Under the pieces are notes generated by a model that saw nothing but the letters and a program-made list of their open reading frames with translations, searched no databases and had not been told where the DNA came from. Shown in pieces: positions 37,501 to 49,500 of a DNA stretch of 64,000 nucleotides. The stretch comes from Eremophila alpestris peregrina (taxonomy: Eukaryota > Chordata > Aves > Passeriformes > Alaudidae): positions 174,972 through 238,971 of the forward strand of contig WMCF01000031.1 in the NCBI GenBank assembly GCA_009792885.1, written 5' to 3'. Both the position numbers and the translations under genes were made by a program. The stretch's first letter is position 1; each line of letters begins with the position of its first letter.

Positions 37501-40500
37501 ATGTTGGTTCCCTGAGAGCAGCTCCTTGTCCTTTTCCTTGTCCTGAGCCCTTGGGGGAGTTGTTGGCTGTCCTGGCTATACCCTGACTATCCCCCTCTGT
37601 TGTTGCTATTCTTGGAAGCCAAGGGTGGTCATCAGCTCTAGGGAGCAGCCCCTCACTGCTGCAGGAACCTCAAGAAGCAGGAGGTGCTGCCAAGCAGGGG
37701 GAGCTGCCAGCAGCAGGGAGAAGCTGCTCCAAAGCGAATCCAAGGCAAACGGAGCCTGAAGAATGGGGTGGAAACTGGCTCCCTCACAAGGAATGTGATG
37801 ATCTATCTAATGAAGGAGCTTGAGCGAGAGCATGAGCGCTTCCAAGATTTCCGGTATTTACTACTTCCAGCTGGGTTGTAAATACCACGCAAATGGCTTT
37901 TTAAATGGAATTTTCCCAATTCCAAGATTCGGGCCACGTAGAATGAAATGCAAACATGGAATGCCTCTGGACTTCAGGGTGCACTGGGCCCCCCTTTGCC
38001 CCCCTGGTGTAAATCAGGAGAGCTCCTTCCCCATACACGGCACCCAGCTCGCCAGGATGGGAGACAATGAAGAATGGGACACGACTCGTTTGGTTTTCAG
38101 AGCTCACTCACACTTCCAGGGCGTTACAGGAGATTCATCCTGACTTTGTGAGGCAGACACAATGGGTGATTATCACTGACTCTGTTGTTTTATCCAGTCT
38201 GGATTCCAGCATGGATCTGGCATGAGCCTGAAGAGCCAATACCAGGGTGCAAGAGTGACTAAGGTTGTCCAAGAAGGAAAGAACAAGGCAGATTCAATCA
38301 TAATGAACATCTCTAAAGGGCAAATAAGTCCTAAATCCTGGGACATGGAACCTGAGACAGTCCAGCCATTCCAGCTATTGCTCTGTTTGTGATATGGCTG
38401 TGTTGTATTGAACACAACAGCGTTGTGGGACAAGGACAATCCAAGCCACAAAAGCTGGAATCTTTTCCGCAGGAGGGAAGTTGCCGGCATTCCCTGCAGA
38501 GGCACAGGAGGCACCTCTGACAGGAGAGTGGGATCAGAGAATGGCTCAGTGGGCTGTCTGGTCCAATCTCCCTGCTCCAGCAGTGTATTCCCAGAGCACA
38601 GGGCACAGGATTGTGTCCAGAAAATTCTGGAATATCTCCAGTGAGGAGACTCCACACCCTCCTGGGCAGCCTGGCTGGTGCTTGGCCACAGGTAAGAAGT
38701 CCTTCCCTATGTTCAGGTGGAATCTCCCAGGCATCAGATCCTGCCCGTTTTCCTTTTGCTGGACACCATGGAGCAGAGCCTGGTCCATCCCCTGGCATCT
38801 CCCTGCAGACAGTGACAGACACTGATGGGGTCCCCTCTTAGTCAAGACTGGCCCAGCTCCCTCAGCCTTTCCTCATTGGGGATATGAAACTACACAAGAG
38901 CTTGGCTGCACAGTAAGAGCTGGGTGCACCCCAGCTCCTTGAACATCTCCTCCCCATGCAGGGAGTCCTTTCCTCACCCTAAGGTCCCACAGCCACCCTG
39001 CTCTGGGCTCCAGTGCATCTCTGCAGCTGCAGCACAGCCCGAGCCTTGGCCAACCCATGGCATCTCTGAACATCAGCAGGGTGAGCAGCATATCCTCCAA
39101 GGAGACATCCCATGCCTGCATTTTGTCCTACAGATTCTTTGAGTGGAAAAACAAAGCTGGCTGGATGTGGGAGAAGTTGATTCAGTCAACAGAGAGGTCT
39201 GTCCACACTGGCAGTGCCTGTTCTTGAGGAGAATGAGGAAAGGCATTGCTGTACCAGCACCAACCTCATCAGAGCAGGAAGGAGATGAAAGAGAAATCCT
39301 TCCCCAGGGTTATGTCCAAGTTAGGGGGCTGAAGGACACGGTCCTCACTGGTTGGAGCCAGTGGCTTCTGCCACATCCCTCTTCTCCCTCTGAGTGCCAA
39401 CTTGACAACTTTTATAACCTCCCCAGGGAGAGGCTGTTCCAGTTGCCTCCTGTTCAGGATCACAAGCATCCCAGAAATCTGCCAAGTGGTTGGGATTGTG
39501 TAAGGCTGGGAGGGAGCAGAGGTTTAGAGGGATGACTGTTTAGTCCACAGGATGTCAGAGAGAGAGGATAATACAAGGGAAAACAAGGCCCAGTATCCTA
39601 ACTGGGACGTGGGGCTAAATGAAAGACACAAGGCAAGCTGCCTGCTGGTGAGGCCTTTTGGGCTTCTCCAAGCACAACAATGGGAGAGGGAGAGGTGGAG
39701 AGCAACCAGAAAAAAGACAAAGCTCCAACTGCTCTTTGTGTCAGCCTGAAAATCCACATCAAGAGCTGAGACCACTCCTTGATGAGATGCAGGGTTGGAG
39801 GTAGTCCATTCTCTCAAGACCAGTGGCTTTGCCACATGCCATCAGCAATCCCAGTGTGGAGCTGGGATACAAGGCAGGATGATCCTTGCCATTCCCCTTT
39901 CCTGGAACAGCAACCCCATTGCAGCACACTGGGGTCACTCCCAATGCTGTGACCCTGCCCTCCCACCTGCACACCAGGAGTCACCAGATTAGGAGCTCTG
40001 GGATGTGTCCTTCCTTCCTTCCTCAGCCAGGAGAGCATCACCTCCCAGAAGCAGGGGAGCCTTCAGAGATAACATCCCCTGGCAGCCCTGCTGCCCTCCC
40101 CTAATGTAATTCCATATCAGATCTCCACAGTGAATCCATCTTGCCTTGACAGCTAAGAACAACACTGCCAACCACGGAGAATAATCCTTGTCTTAGGTCA
40201 CCAGGAAAGCAGAAGTTGAACAAGATTTCTTTGAGTTGGGTGAACACAGACCTGTCCCTAACTGAGCCTAACCCAAGGCTTGGCTCTGATTGAGAAGGAT
40301 ACAGAGAAACATTAGGAGATGTCAAAGCTGCAAGGAGACTGGCTTGGAAAACACTGGTGGAATTGACCCCAGAAGATGCAGACAGCAGCTGGTCTCAAAC
40401 CCAGCTGAACTGCCCTCTGCCCCCAAGAGCACTTATCCATAACCACAGCCTTGGGAAAGGAAATAATCTGCTTGAGATAAATCCTGAACTGCCTGAGGAG

Positions 40501-43500
40501 GAGTCAATGCTTGGGGAGTCGATAATCCAACACAATCAATAAGATTTCCAGTCCAGAAAATGGACAGAGGGACAGTAGGAGCAAACAAACCCTTACTTTT
40601 GAGTTTTCTGAGGTGGTGAGGCGTGATAACCGTAAAGAGAAATGTGGGAAAGCAGGAGAACTATGAGGGAAAACTCAAAAATGGGAGGCTTGAGCAGCAA
40701 AAAAAGAGAGCAATATCATACATAGGATTATTTTCCCATGTACAACAAAGATCCTTGCTGGTGCTGGAAGGAAGTTCCATGCTCAGTGACAAGAAACCTT
40801 GGATCACGCTCCGATTTATCCAACCCGAATTGCTCATCTCCAGCGAATTTTTTTTTTCCTCTTTTAATTAATTTCACTTTGCAAAGAGTTGCTTGGCAGC
40901 TCGGGCTGGCTCTCTGGTTCCCATTAACTTCGTGTTTCTCTCCTCTGAGCCCTGGTGGCTGTTTTCGATTTACCAAAGGCACGGGGAGGGATGGAGGCGC
41001 AGGGAGGAGAGCGGAGGCTCGGGCTCCCGGGACAGGCCGGTGGGATCGGGCAGGACGCTGCTCTTCTTTGATTAAAGCGTTTGGCGGCTTTGATAAAAGG
41101 CCCTTAACTGCTTGTGCCACTCCAGCCACGGCAGAGATAAGGAGGGGCCTGCAGGCGAGGCCTCCCCGGGCCTGTCCCCTGCGCTGTGGCAGGGCCGCGC
41201 AGGCCGAGAGGGGCCGGGCAGCTCCGCTCCAGGGCAGATAGCCGTGTCTTTTGTGACAATAAGAGGAAGTGAGATAATTGGGGGATTGAGGGGAAACCAC
41301 CCATGGAGACACCACTTAGCGGGAATCCCGAAACTGGAAGGAAACCTCTGCTGATTCCTTATCACGTTACAATGCGGAGGCGAATGATGAATTGCCCCGC
41401 GGGGCAGGGACACGCAGCAGGCAGGGATTGTCCCAAGGGCCGGTTCCCATTTGGGCCAGCGTGTTTGGGTTAGTTTTGGGAAAGGGGGAAGAGGAGAGGA
41501 GAGAGCTCAGCTCCCAGGACTGAGCAGCTGTAGATCCCAGTGCTGAGGAGGGATCACGGGCTGGGACCTTCCATCAGCAGCACCTCACACCCACAGCAGC
41601 CCCTCACACCCTCAGCAGCACCTCACACCCTCAGCAGCCCCTCACACCCACAGCAGCCCCTCACACCCACAGCAGCCCCTCACACCCACAGCAGCCCCTC
41701 ACACCCACAGCAGCCCCTCACACCCACAGCAGCCCCTCACACCCACAGCAGCCCCTCACACCCTCAGCAGCACAGGGGCAGAACAGGCCACATACCCCAC
41801 TCTGGCCTGGGGGACACTTTGGGAGTGACACTGTACCTCCTTGTTCCCTGCCTTACAGCATCCCCATTTCCAGTCCCTGTCCTGACACGTTCTCTGTGAG
41901 CACAGTCACCTGGTCAGCTGGAAGGGACAGAAAATGCCACCTGTTTGCCACTGTTTACCTCAATCTCAGGAAAGTACACAGATTTCTCAGGTTTTTTTTT
42001 ACTTTGCATACCTGCACACAACCCACGTGCTCCCACAATATCCGGGGGATTCCCCAAGGATGTGGGAGACTTGCACTGCCCTCCTGCCTCCTCTGCCAGC
42101 ACTTCCCAGCCTTCCCTACCTTAGACCATGTGTCTGCACATCCCAGTGCTCCAGGGGTTATGTTGCTAAAAATAATGGCATGTGTCTGACTGATAGGGTC
42201 ATGCAGGGAAGCGGGAAGGGATCTGCTGTGGGGAGAAATTCCTGCTGCACTCAATGCCATGATGCTTGCTGCCTTCTGGTAGCTTCACCATTGAGTAAAT
42301 CCTGAGAAAGGCAATGGGCTTGGCAGAAACCAGCCCCTGCCCACCCCTTCTTGCACCCTGCCCTGGAAATCCCCTATTTTTTTCCAAGTACAACTGATCT
42401 GAAGCTTTTGCTATCTCAGTCCTACAAGTGGTGCTGCATTGAAGCATTCCCATTGCTTTGGGAGAAGAGGGCAGACCACAAACCCCTCACTCCTGCCCAG
42501 AACAATTATCCCATCACTATCAGGGGGCTCTTCACACCAGGACGAGCCAAGCAGACAGTGGAAAGCCCTCTCAGTTTGATCCCTAAAGCTCTGTCAAAGC
42601 AGGTCAGTGGCAGCAGAAGGGAAGGAACATGGATATCATGGCTTTCAATCCCAGTCACCCTTCATTAGCCAAGCATTTCTGCAGACAGAAAACTGTCTCC
42701 CAACTGTGAGACAGCGCTGAGCTGAAAACTGGGCAAAATACAAACTGCCAAGGTATCTCCACTTGGAGATTAACCCTGTCTGAGGGGCTGCAGATAAGTC
42801 ATCTTTATCTCCAGCACCAGCTATCTTTCCAAATGTGGATTCATGGTGGGTGAAAGGCACTGCCAGCCCTCCAAACAGCTCATTCCCAATGCAGCAGAAA
42901 TGGGATTTTAGAGTTTCCCAGCCCAGCCTGAAGGAGCTGCCCACAACCCTCAGGCCTTGCTCATCCTCCATCACTTGTTGCGTGCTATTTTTGCCAAAAA
43001 ATCAAATATTGGAGGAGGGAGACAAAGGAAAGTATTTTCTCACTGAATATCTAAAATATTCTCTTTCTTTCACTTCCACGTTTTTCTGTCCACAAAGGTT
43101 GTTATCCTTGGAGCTGTCCAAGGGGGAACATCAGGAAACAATGCTGACAGTCATGCTAGGAGGGGGAAAACACGAGGCAGGGAGCAGCCAAGCTCTGACC
43201 TTTTCTCTTGGTGCAGTGGTAGATCTGGCCGTGTTCCTGGGAGATGGGGTAGGGGTTGGCAGGAGGCAGCAGGTCCTGGGAGGTGCTGGACACCCCGTTC
43301 TCACACTGGTACTGGGAGCCCAGGTTTGAGGAGGCAGAAAGGACCCTGGTCTCTCCACTGAAGGGGCTGTGATTCGAGGACACTTTTTGTCTCACTGTGC
43401 TCCTGGGAACAACCGGGTACTCTTTACTACAAGCAGAGAAACAAAAGAGAAACAAGTCAGCAAAGCAATCAATTAATAAATACATCAGAGGCTTAATAAA

Positions 43501-46500
43501 TGAAGGCAGCACATTAGTGTCATGGAGTTTGTTTAGGCTTTCAGGGAAATGGAGATATCCCTCCCAGGAGGCTGCAGCCCCGTCACACTTTATCCATGCA
43601 GAACTCATTACTGCCTTTCCTTTTAGTCCTCTTATATTCATGCCTTTCCCACCACCACTATTTTATATCCACACACAAAATAGTTTTAGCAAAATAAGCA
43701 AGATTTCTATTTACATATTGTAGCATTCATAAGCTGTATACTGCTTGCAATGTATTTGCAATATGCACATGCATGTGAATAACGACATCACTTCTGCCAA
43801 GCTGACTTGGAAATTAATTAAATATTTAAGTTCACTTGTTTTTTCTCTTATAGGAGTTGTCCCCATTCCTTTTGCCTGGAGTCTGTCAGCCTGCTTGTCC
43901 TGGATGGGGGGTCCCTGCACCACAGACCAAGCTCAGAAAAGAGAAACAAATAAATCACCAAGATTTAATGCACACCAGAGCCTCAGCAGAGCCAGGATGG
44001 GAGGGAAAGCGTTGTTCCTTTGCCCCCAGATCTGGTTTGAAGTCAGGATGCTTTGCCAACACAGGCTGGAAATCCCCTCTCCTCAAAGACCCCACGGTGT
44101 TTTTTGGAGATGTTTCTCCAAACACATTGGCAATGTGGCAACCCCAAAGATGATTCCTGCTCTGCAGGGAGAGCTGAAGCAGAGTAGGGGGCCTCAGACA
44201 CTTCAGGTGAGGTAAAAGGCTCCTCCTGAACCCAAAGTCTTGCTAAAATGCACAAAGATCAGGCAGTACAGCACCCAAAGTGTCACGAGGCTCAGAGCAG
44301 CCACAAAGTGCAGATTCCAACACAAGTTTTCTCCTCTGAGCCTGTCACCATTGGACCAAGCTGGCTTTGAGGTACCCCCCTCACCTGTCCAAAATCATCG
44401 TGCTGGAGCAAGGACAGCTCCTTGAATGCCATCCACAGGTTCACCTGGCCACTTCCATGCAGAGGAGGAGCCCTGAACCTCCAGTGACACCCCTCAGGGA
44501 GGGCCTATCACTGGGGAACTCAGAACTTATTTACAAAATTTAACAATAGCAATCACATAAACCTACCCCAGCAGGGAGCTTTCATCCAAACCACTGCTGC
44601 GGTGGCTGCCAGAAACATCAGCAACCGAGCTGGAATGGAAGGGAAATTCACCCAGGAGCTCAAACCCAAAGAAATGTGGCACTGGTTAAGCCATGAAAGC
44701 TTTCCCAACCCCAGGAACTGGGGGCTTGCCAAGAAAAGCCTGTTCCAAAGGTGGGGTTTTGTCCCCTGAAAGCAGCGTTTGCTCAGAACTAAAATCCAGG
44801 CTGTGTACAAGAACAAAAGACAGATGGACTGGGAGGAAGCAGAGATTTATCCCTTGGATATTCGGGGCATGAGGGGATGCCAGGCTATGTGGTGGGATTC
44901 AGAGGACCTGCCTGTGGACTTAACTCCACCAGGAGATTTAGCTGAGGGCAGCTTTGGTGGCTTCTGGGGAAGGTCAAGAGCTGTGGCCATCAAACCTTAG
45001 GGATGATCCTCAAATCATCTGGGTTCTAAGGGATCTCCCAGCCCTCCCAGGTCATAGTTTTGAGCTGCCTGTTCCACCTTCACACCATGATCCTCAATGA
45101 AAATTGTACCAGCACCACACCCCTAAGCTGCATCCCCACCTTTCCCTTCCAAGGAGATCATCTGTATGGAGGCAACACCTGGATGTGCCCTTAGCTCTCC
45201 TTCCTGAGGAGAGGCTGCATGGATTGGCTGGGTTCATCTCTCTTAGCACCACACAACCAACACCCAATTCCCAAAAAATGACAGAGCCTTGTTTTGTTTC
45301 CCAGTGGGTACCTGGGAGCTCTGCTGGAGGAGAGAGAGGGCCATGTGACACACCTTTCACTGGTAGATGTGGCCATAGTGGGTAATCCTTGGCTGAAATC
45401 CTGGAGGTGTTTTCCACCCTCGTTGATTCTATGATCCTTTTCAAAGGATGTCTCTTTGGAACTTGACCTCCGTGGGGGTTTCTTACCATAAATCCTCAGT
45501 GGGGCCCCATAAAGGTCAGAGCCTCGCTGTGCCAAGCCCCACACAAACACTGAGGAGCCATCCCCACCCCAGATACTTCTCACCCAAACCAACGCTTTTC
45601 TCTCTTTCAACGGAGAGCTGAGAGCAGGGAAAAAATTAACAACCTGATCAGGGATTTTATTTCTTGATGAAAAAATATTTTCCTAGAACCATGAAGGTCA
45701 GAAGAGACCTCCAAGGTCGAGCCCAACCTTTGATCTGCACACTGTCAACTAAACCAGAGCACTGAGTGCCACGTCCAGTCATTCCTTGGACACCTCCAGG
45801 GATGGAGACTCCACCACCCCTGTGGGCAGCCCATTCCAGTGCCTGACCACTCTCCCAGGGAAGGAATTCCTCCTGGTGGCCAAAGTGAAGCCCAGCTCCT
45901 TTCCGGCCAAGAAGGAGCTGCTTGTCTGCAACAGCAATACTTTTACCCCAAGTGCCAGAGCACAGGGGTGTTGGGTTCCAAATTCCTTCCAGGCTGCATT
46001 TCCCAGGAATATGACAATCCCCATGGCCGTAAGAGAGGGCTGTGGTTCTCTGAGGGATGCAGCAGGAACTGGGAGTCACACAGGAGAGAGAACAGGTTGG
46101 AGTCACTGAGTTTCCAAACAGCAATTCCCAGGAGGTACCGCAATGACTTCTCTCCAGACTGAAATATTTCCATTTCAGTCAAAACATGGTGGGTGCTATT
46201 TTTGCCAAAAAATCAGCTATTGGAGGAGGGAGACGAAGGAAAGTATTTTCTCACTAAATATCTAAAATACTCTCCTTCTTTCACTTTGATGTTTTTCAAT
46301 TCACAAAGGCCATTATCTCTGTAATTCTACATATTCCTCCTTATAGGAGCTGAGCTGAAATAATTCTTAGATATCTTCTAAAACAACAATCATCTCAAAA
46401 TATTTCTGCTTTTTCCTGAGCCCACTCAATATGTAGAGTGCACACCCATCATTTTTAAAGATTACAGGACAAACTAAAATGGATAAAATTCTTTTTTTTT

Positions 46501-49500
46501 TCTAAAAGTCACCATTCCCAAAGTAGCAGATGTAATCCTGGGCTATAGTTTAATAGAATGAAAGGTTTCTGTCATATCCAGAAATTTTGCTGTCCAAAAA
46601 AAAAAAAAAACCCTGTAGCAAAGTAAGAAGGGGGAAAAAAAAGTATTAAAGCTTGACTTAAGCAATGTAGGAAATTGTCCACAGAACAAGGATGAGGCTG
46701 TTGATGCTCCTGGGCCAGAATGTTAATTTTAATATTAGTGTGTTAATAGGCTATTTTCATTTTTGCATTAAAAATTGCAAAACTAAAAGATTGTTTTAAA
46801 GTTGATTGGGAGAAGAATTTACGAGGAAAAATCTGTCCCTGGTCTATTTAAAGTCTGTTGGAAGCTAATAATGAGTATTTAGTTACTATATTAAAATAGC
46901 AGAGGGGGACAGGGAGGAGCAGCACAAGGTGCTGTGTAATATTTTTATTAAAGCTTGGGGAAAGAAATCATGGATGATGTCCAAGACCATGGGTGCTGAA
47001 GTCTGGACTCTGTTCTTGCCTCCCACCTGGCCAGAGGTTTCCCAAATCCACAGGGTTGGACAGCAGCTCTGCAGAACTTTCCCAACAACACCCACATTCC
47101 ACTTCAAATTCATCATATAACTCCCACCCTACAGATCAGGCCTGGCAAGTGAATCCCTCCTGCAACTCCAAATCCCAAATCCCACCTCTGCCAGGTGGAA
47201 TTACAAACTCAGTCTCATTTTCTCTCATGACAGCTTCTCCTTTCCCCGGCCAAGCAATGCTCTCACCACAACAGGCTCAAGAGTTTTGTAAGATCCCTTC
47301 TGCCACAGACTCGTGGCCAGCAAAGAATCCAAAGGAGCAAATTCAGGATGATTTTGCAATCTCAGAACCAGAAACCTTGTTGGCCACTGCAAATTAATAA
47401 TAATAATGGAAAAATTATAAATACAGACCTTCACAGAGCAGCATCCAGTTCACTTTCTTGCTTATTGCAACACTCTAAGAGAATGATAATTTTCCATATA
47501 TTTTCATGTGCAGACCTGAATTTTCCTGATGTACCAGCCAAGGCATGGTGAATGCAGCTGCCAGACAAAAACCTGGTTAAAAACCTCTTCTAAAATCCAG
47601 TTTAGAATCAGGAAGCTCCTGCATTGAAGCACCCAACTCCTACTGGCCCTAAACAAGTTATTTTAGAAGATGTTCCTGATATCTCTGCAACAAAACATTG
47701 GATGCCTCAAAGCTTTCCAGGACTGCTGTAGCTCATGGCAACAAGGCTTCAAAAGATTTGTCAAATATCAGGTCCCAAGGATCTGTTGGAGGCCAAGGTG
47801 AAGCATGACATGGGAAAGGATTTCCTTTCCATGTTTTTACAGCAGCCTTGGAAATCCCTGAACCGTCTAAATCTTGTTCACAATATCAAATCTTAGTCTA
47901 AAACCTGACCCAAGGTTGAACACAGGGATTCCCCTCCACTCTTTCCAAATTTCCAGGAGACTTTAACTCCTCTTTGGGCAGTCCCAACAAAAGGACAATT
48001 ATTTGTCACCCTATCAGTGCTGTCCCCCCTACCCAGCACAGGATCAACCCCCAATTCCAGATGTGCAAACACAACTCAGTGGCTTGGGGTTTATAGTTCC
48101 CAGGCCACCAATTGTTGTCCTTCCTGCTGAGGCTCAAGAGGAGGGAAGAAGTGGAAGTCAGCCATAACAGACACAGCAAAAGGAAGAAGGGGAGAAAAAA
48201 GTGCCTGGAATCAACAGATCATCTCCCAGGAAAAAAAAAAACAAACCCCATTGTCAGTGTGCATTCATTTCAGCTGATTTCCAGCATATTGAAATAAAAT
48301 TGAAACACTCTCAAGAGGCTGTCTGGAAGTGGATAAACTACAGCAGGAAAGGACGTGGTAGGAGAGGAATTACTGAGTACTTCCTGCAATCCCAGTCTGT
48401 GATGAAACACGACGCCTCTCTGCCTGGGGACCTCAGAGCAGCCCCACAGAGAATAATCCCCAAGGCTGGATGTGCAGCAACACAAACCAAAATGTCCTCT
48501 GAGGAATATGGGGGTCTGTTCACTGCCCCTTTCTCCTCCAGCACAGCAAATGTCCTGACCTTCCTGCCAGGACCTGAGGGGCTCTGACATCCCTGGATTT
48601 GAGTGTGTGCATGGGAATCTCAGGCAGCTGAACAAGGCCAAGTGCTGGAGTAGGGGCAATCCCAGGATCAATCCAGGCTGGGGATGAAATGATGGAGCAG
48701 CCCTGGGAGAAGGGATTAGGGGTGCTGGAGGGTGAGAGCTGGACATGGCCCAGCACCCAAAAAGCTTCCCATGTCCTGGGCTGACTCCCCAGCATCACGG
48801 GCAGCAGGGCAAGGGAGGGTTCTGTCCCTTGGCCCCGCTCAGGTGAGACCCCACCTGCAGAGCTGCCCCAGCCCTGGGGCCCTGCACAGGAAGGATCTGG
48901 AGCTGCTGGAGCCAGGCCAGAGGAGGCACCAGGATGATCAGAGGGATGGAGCAGCTCTGCTGGGAGGAAAGACTGGGAGAGCTGGGATTGGAATTTGTCT
49001 CTGGAAAAGAGAAGCTTTCAGGGTGATCTATAAGAAAGTTGGAGAGAGACTTTACAAAGGAGTGACAGGAAAAGGGGAAATGGCTTCACACTGACAGGAT
49101 AGGTTTAGACTGGATATTAGAAAAAAAAAAATCCATCCCTGTGAGGGTGGGGAGGCCCTGGCACAGGGTGCCCAGAGCAGCTGTGGCTGCCCCTGGATCC
49201 CTGGCAGTGTCCAAGGCCAGGCTGGACAGGGCTTGGAACCACCTGGAATAGTGAAAGGTATCCTTGCCCATGGCAGGGGGTGGGATGAGATGATCTTTCA
49301 GGTCCCTTCCACCCAAACCATTCCATGATGATCCTGTGGTCTGTTAGCAACTCCTCTGAGCAGTGCAGCCCAAAGGCATCACTGAACTAGCCAAGAACCA
49401 GGTAGGGACCAAGAGCTCTCATTAGCAGGTAAATAAAAAGATACATTTCTCCAGAAAAAGGTGTTGGAGTAAGAGGAGCACAAGAGGAGCTGGAGAATGG

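Larger units (their letters stand above)
34599..43199 (-). other. TBX5: TBX5 intron 8 (last intron, 8.6 kb)
   Basis: Last intron, phase 1. From its 3' end it holds an 18-bp tandem duplication next to the acceptor (34612-34647), a 26-bp tandem repeat (35167-35218), a stretch at 36-40.6 kb with one CR1 fragment (38530-38890) and otherwise no recognisable feature, a CpG-rich GATA/TCF motif cluster (41060-41380), a 19-bp minisatellite (41576-41773), and one copy of a 125-bp repeat (42982-43106). In mammals the last TBX5 intron is linked to atrial rhythm traits and holds cardiac regulatory DNA, so the motif cluster deserves attention. Confidence 0.9.

Noticed and set aside
37020..40600. Possible endogenous retrovirus or LTR block around the CR1 in intron 8
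   Set aside because: The texture is repeat-like, but I found no paired LTRs, primer-binding site or gag/pol motifs. A repeat-library search would decide.
41576..41773. Regular repeat array as a CRISPR
   Set aside because: The 19-bp units are contiguous with no unique spacers, in an animal intron. It is a minisatellite.
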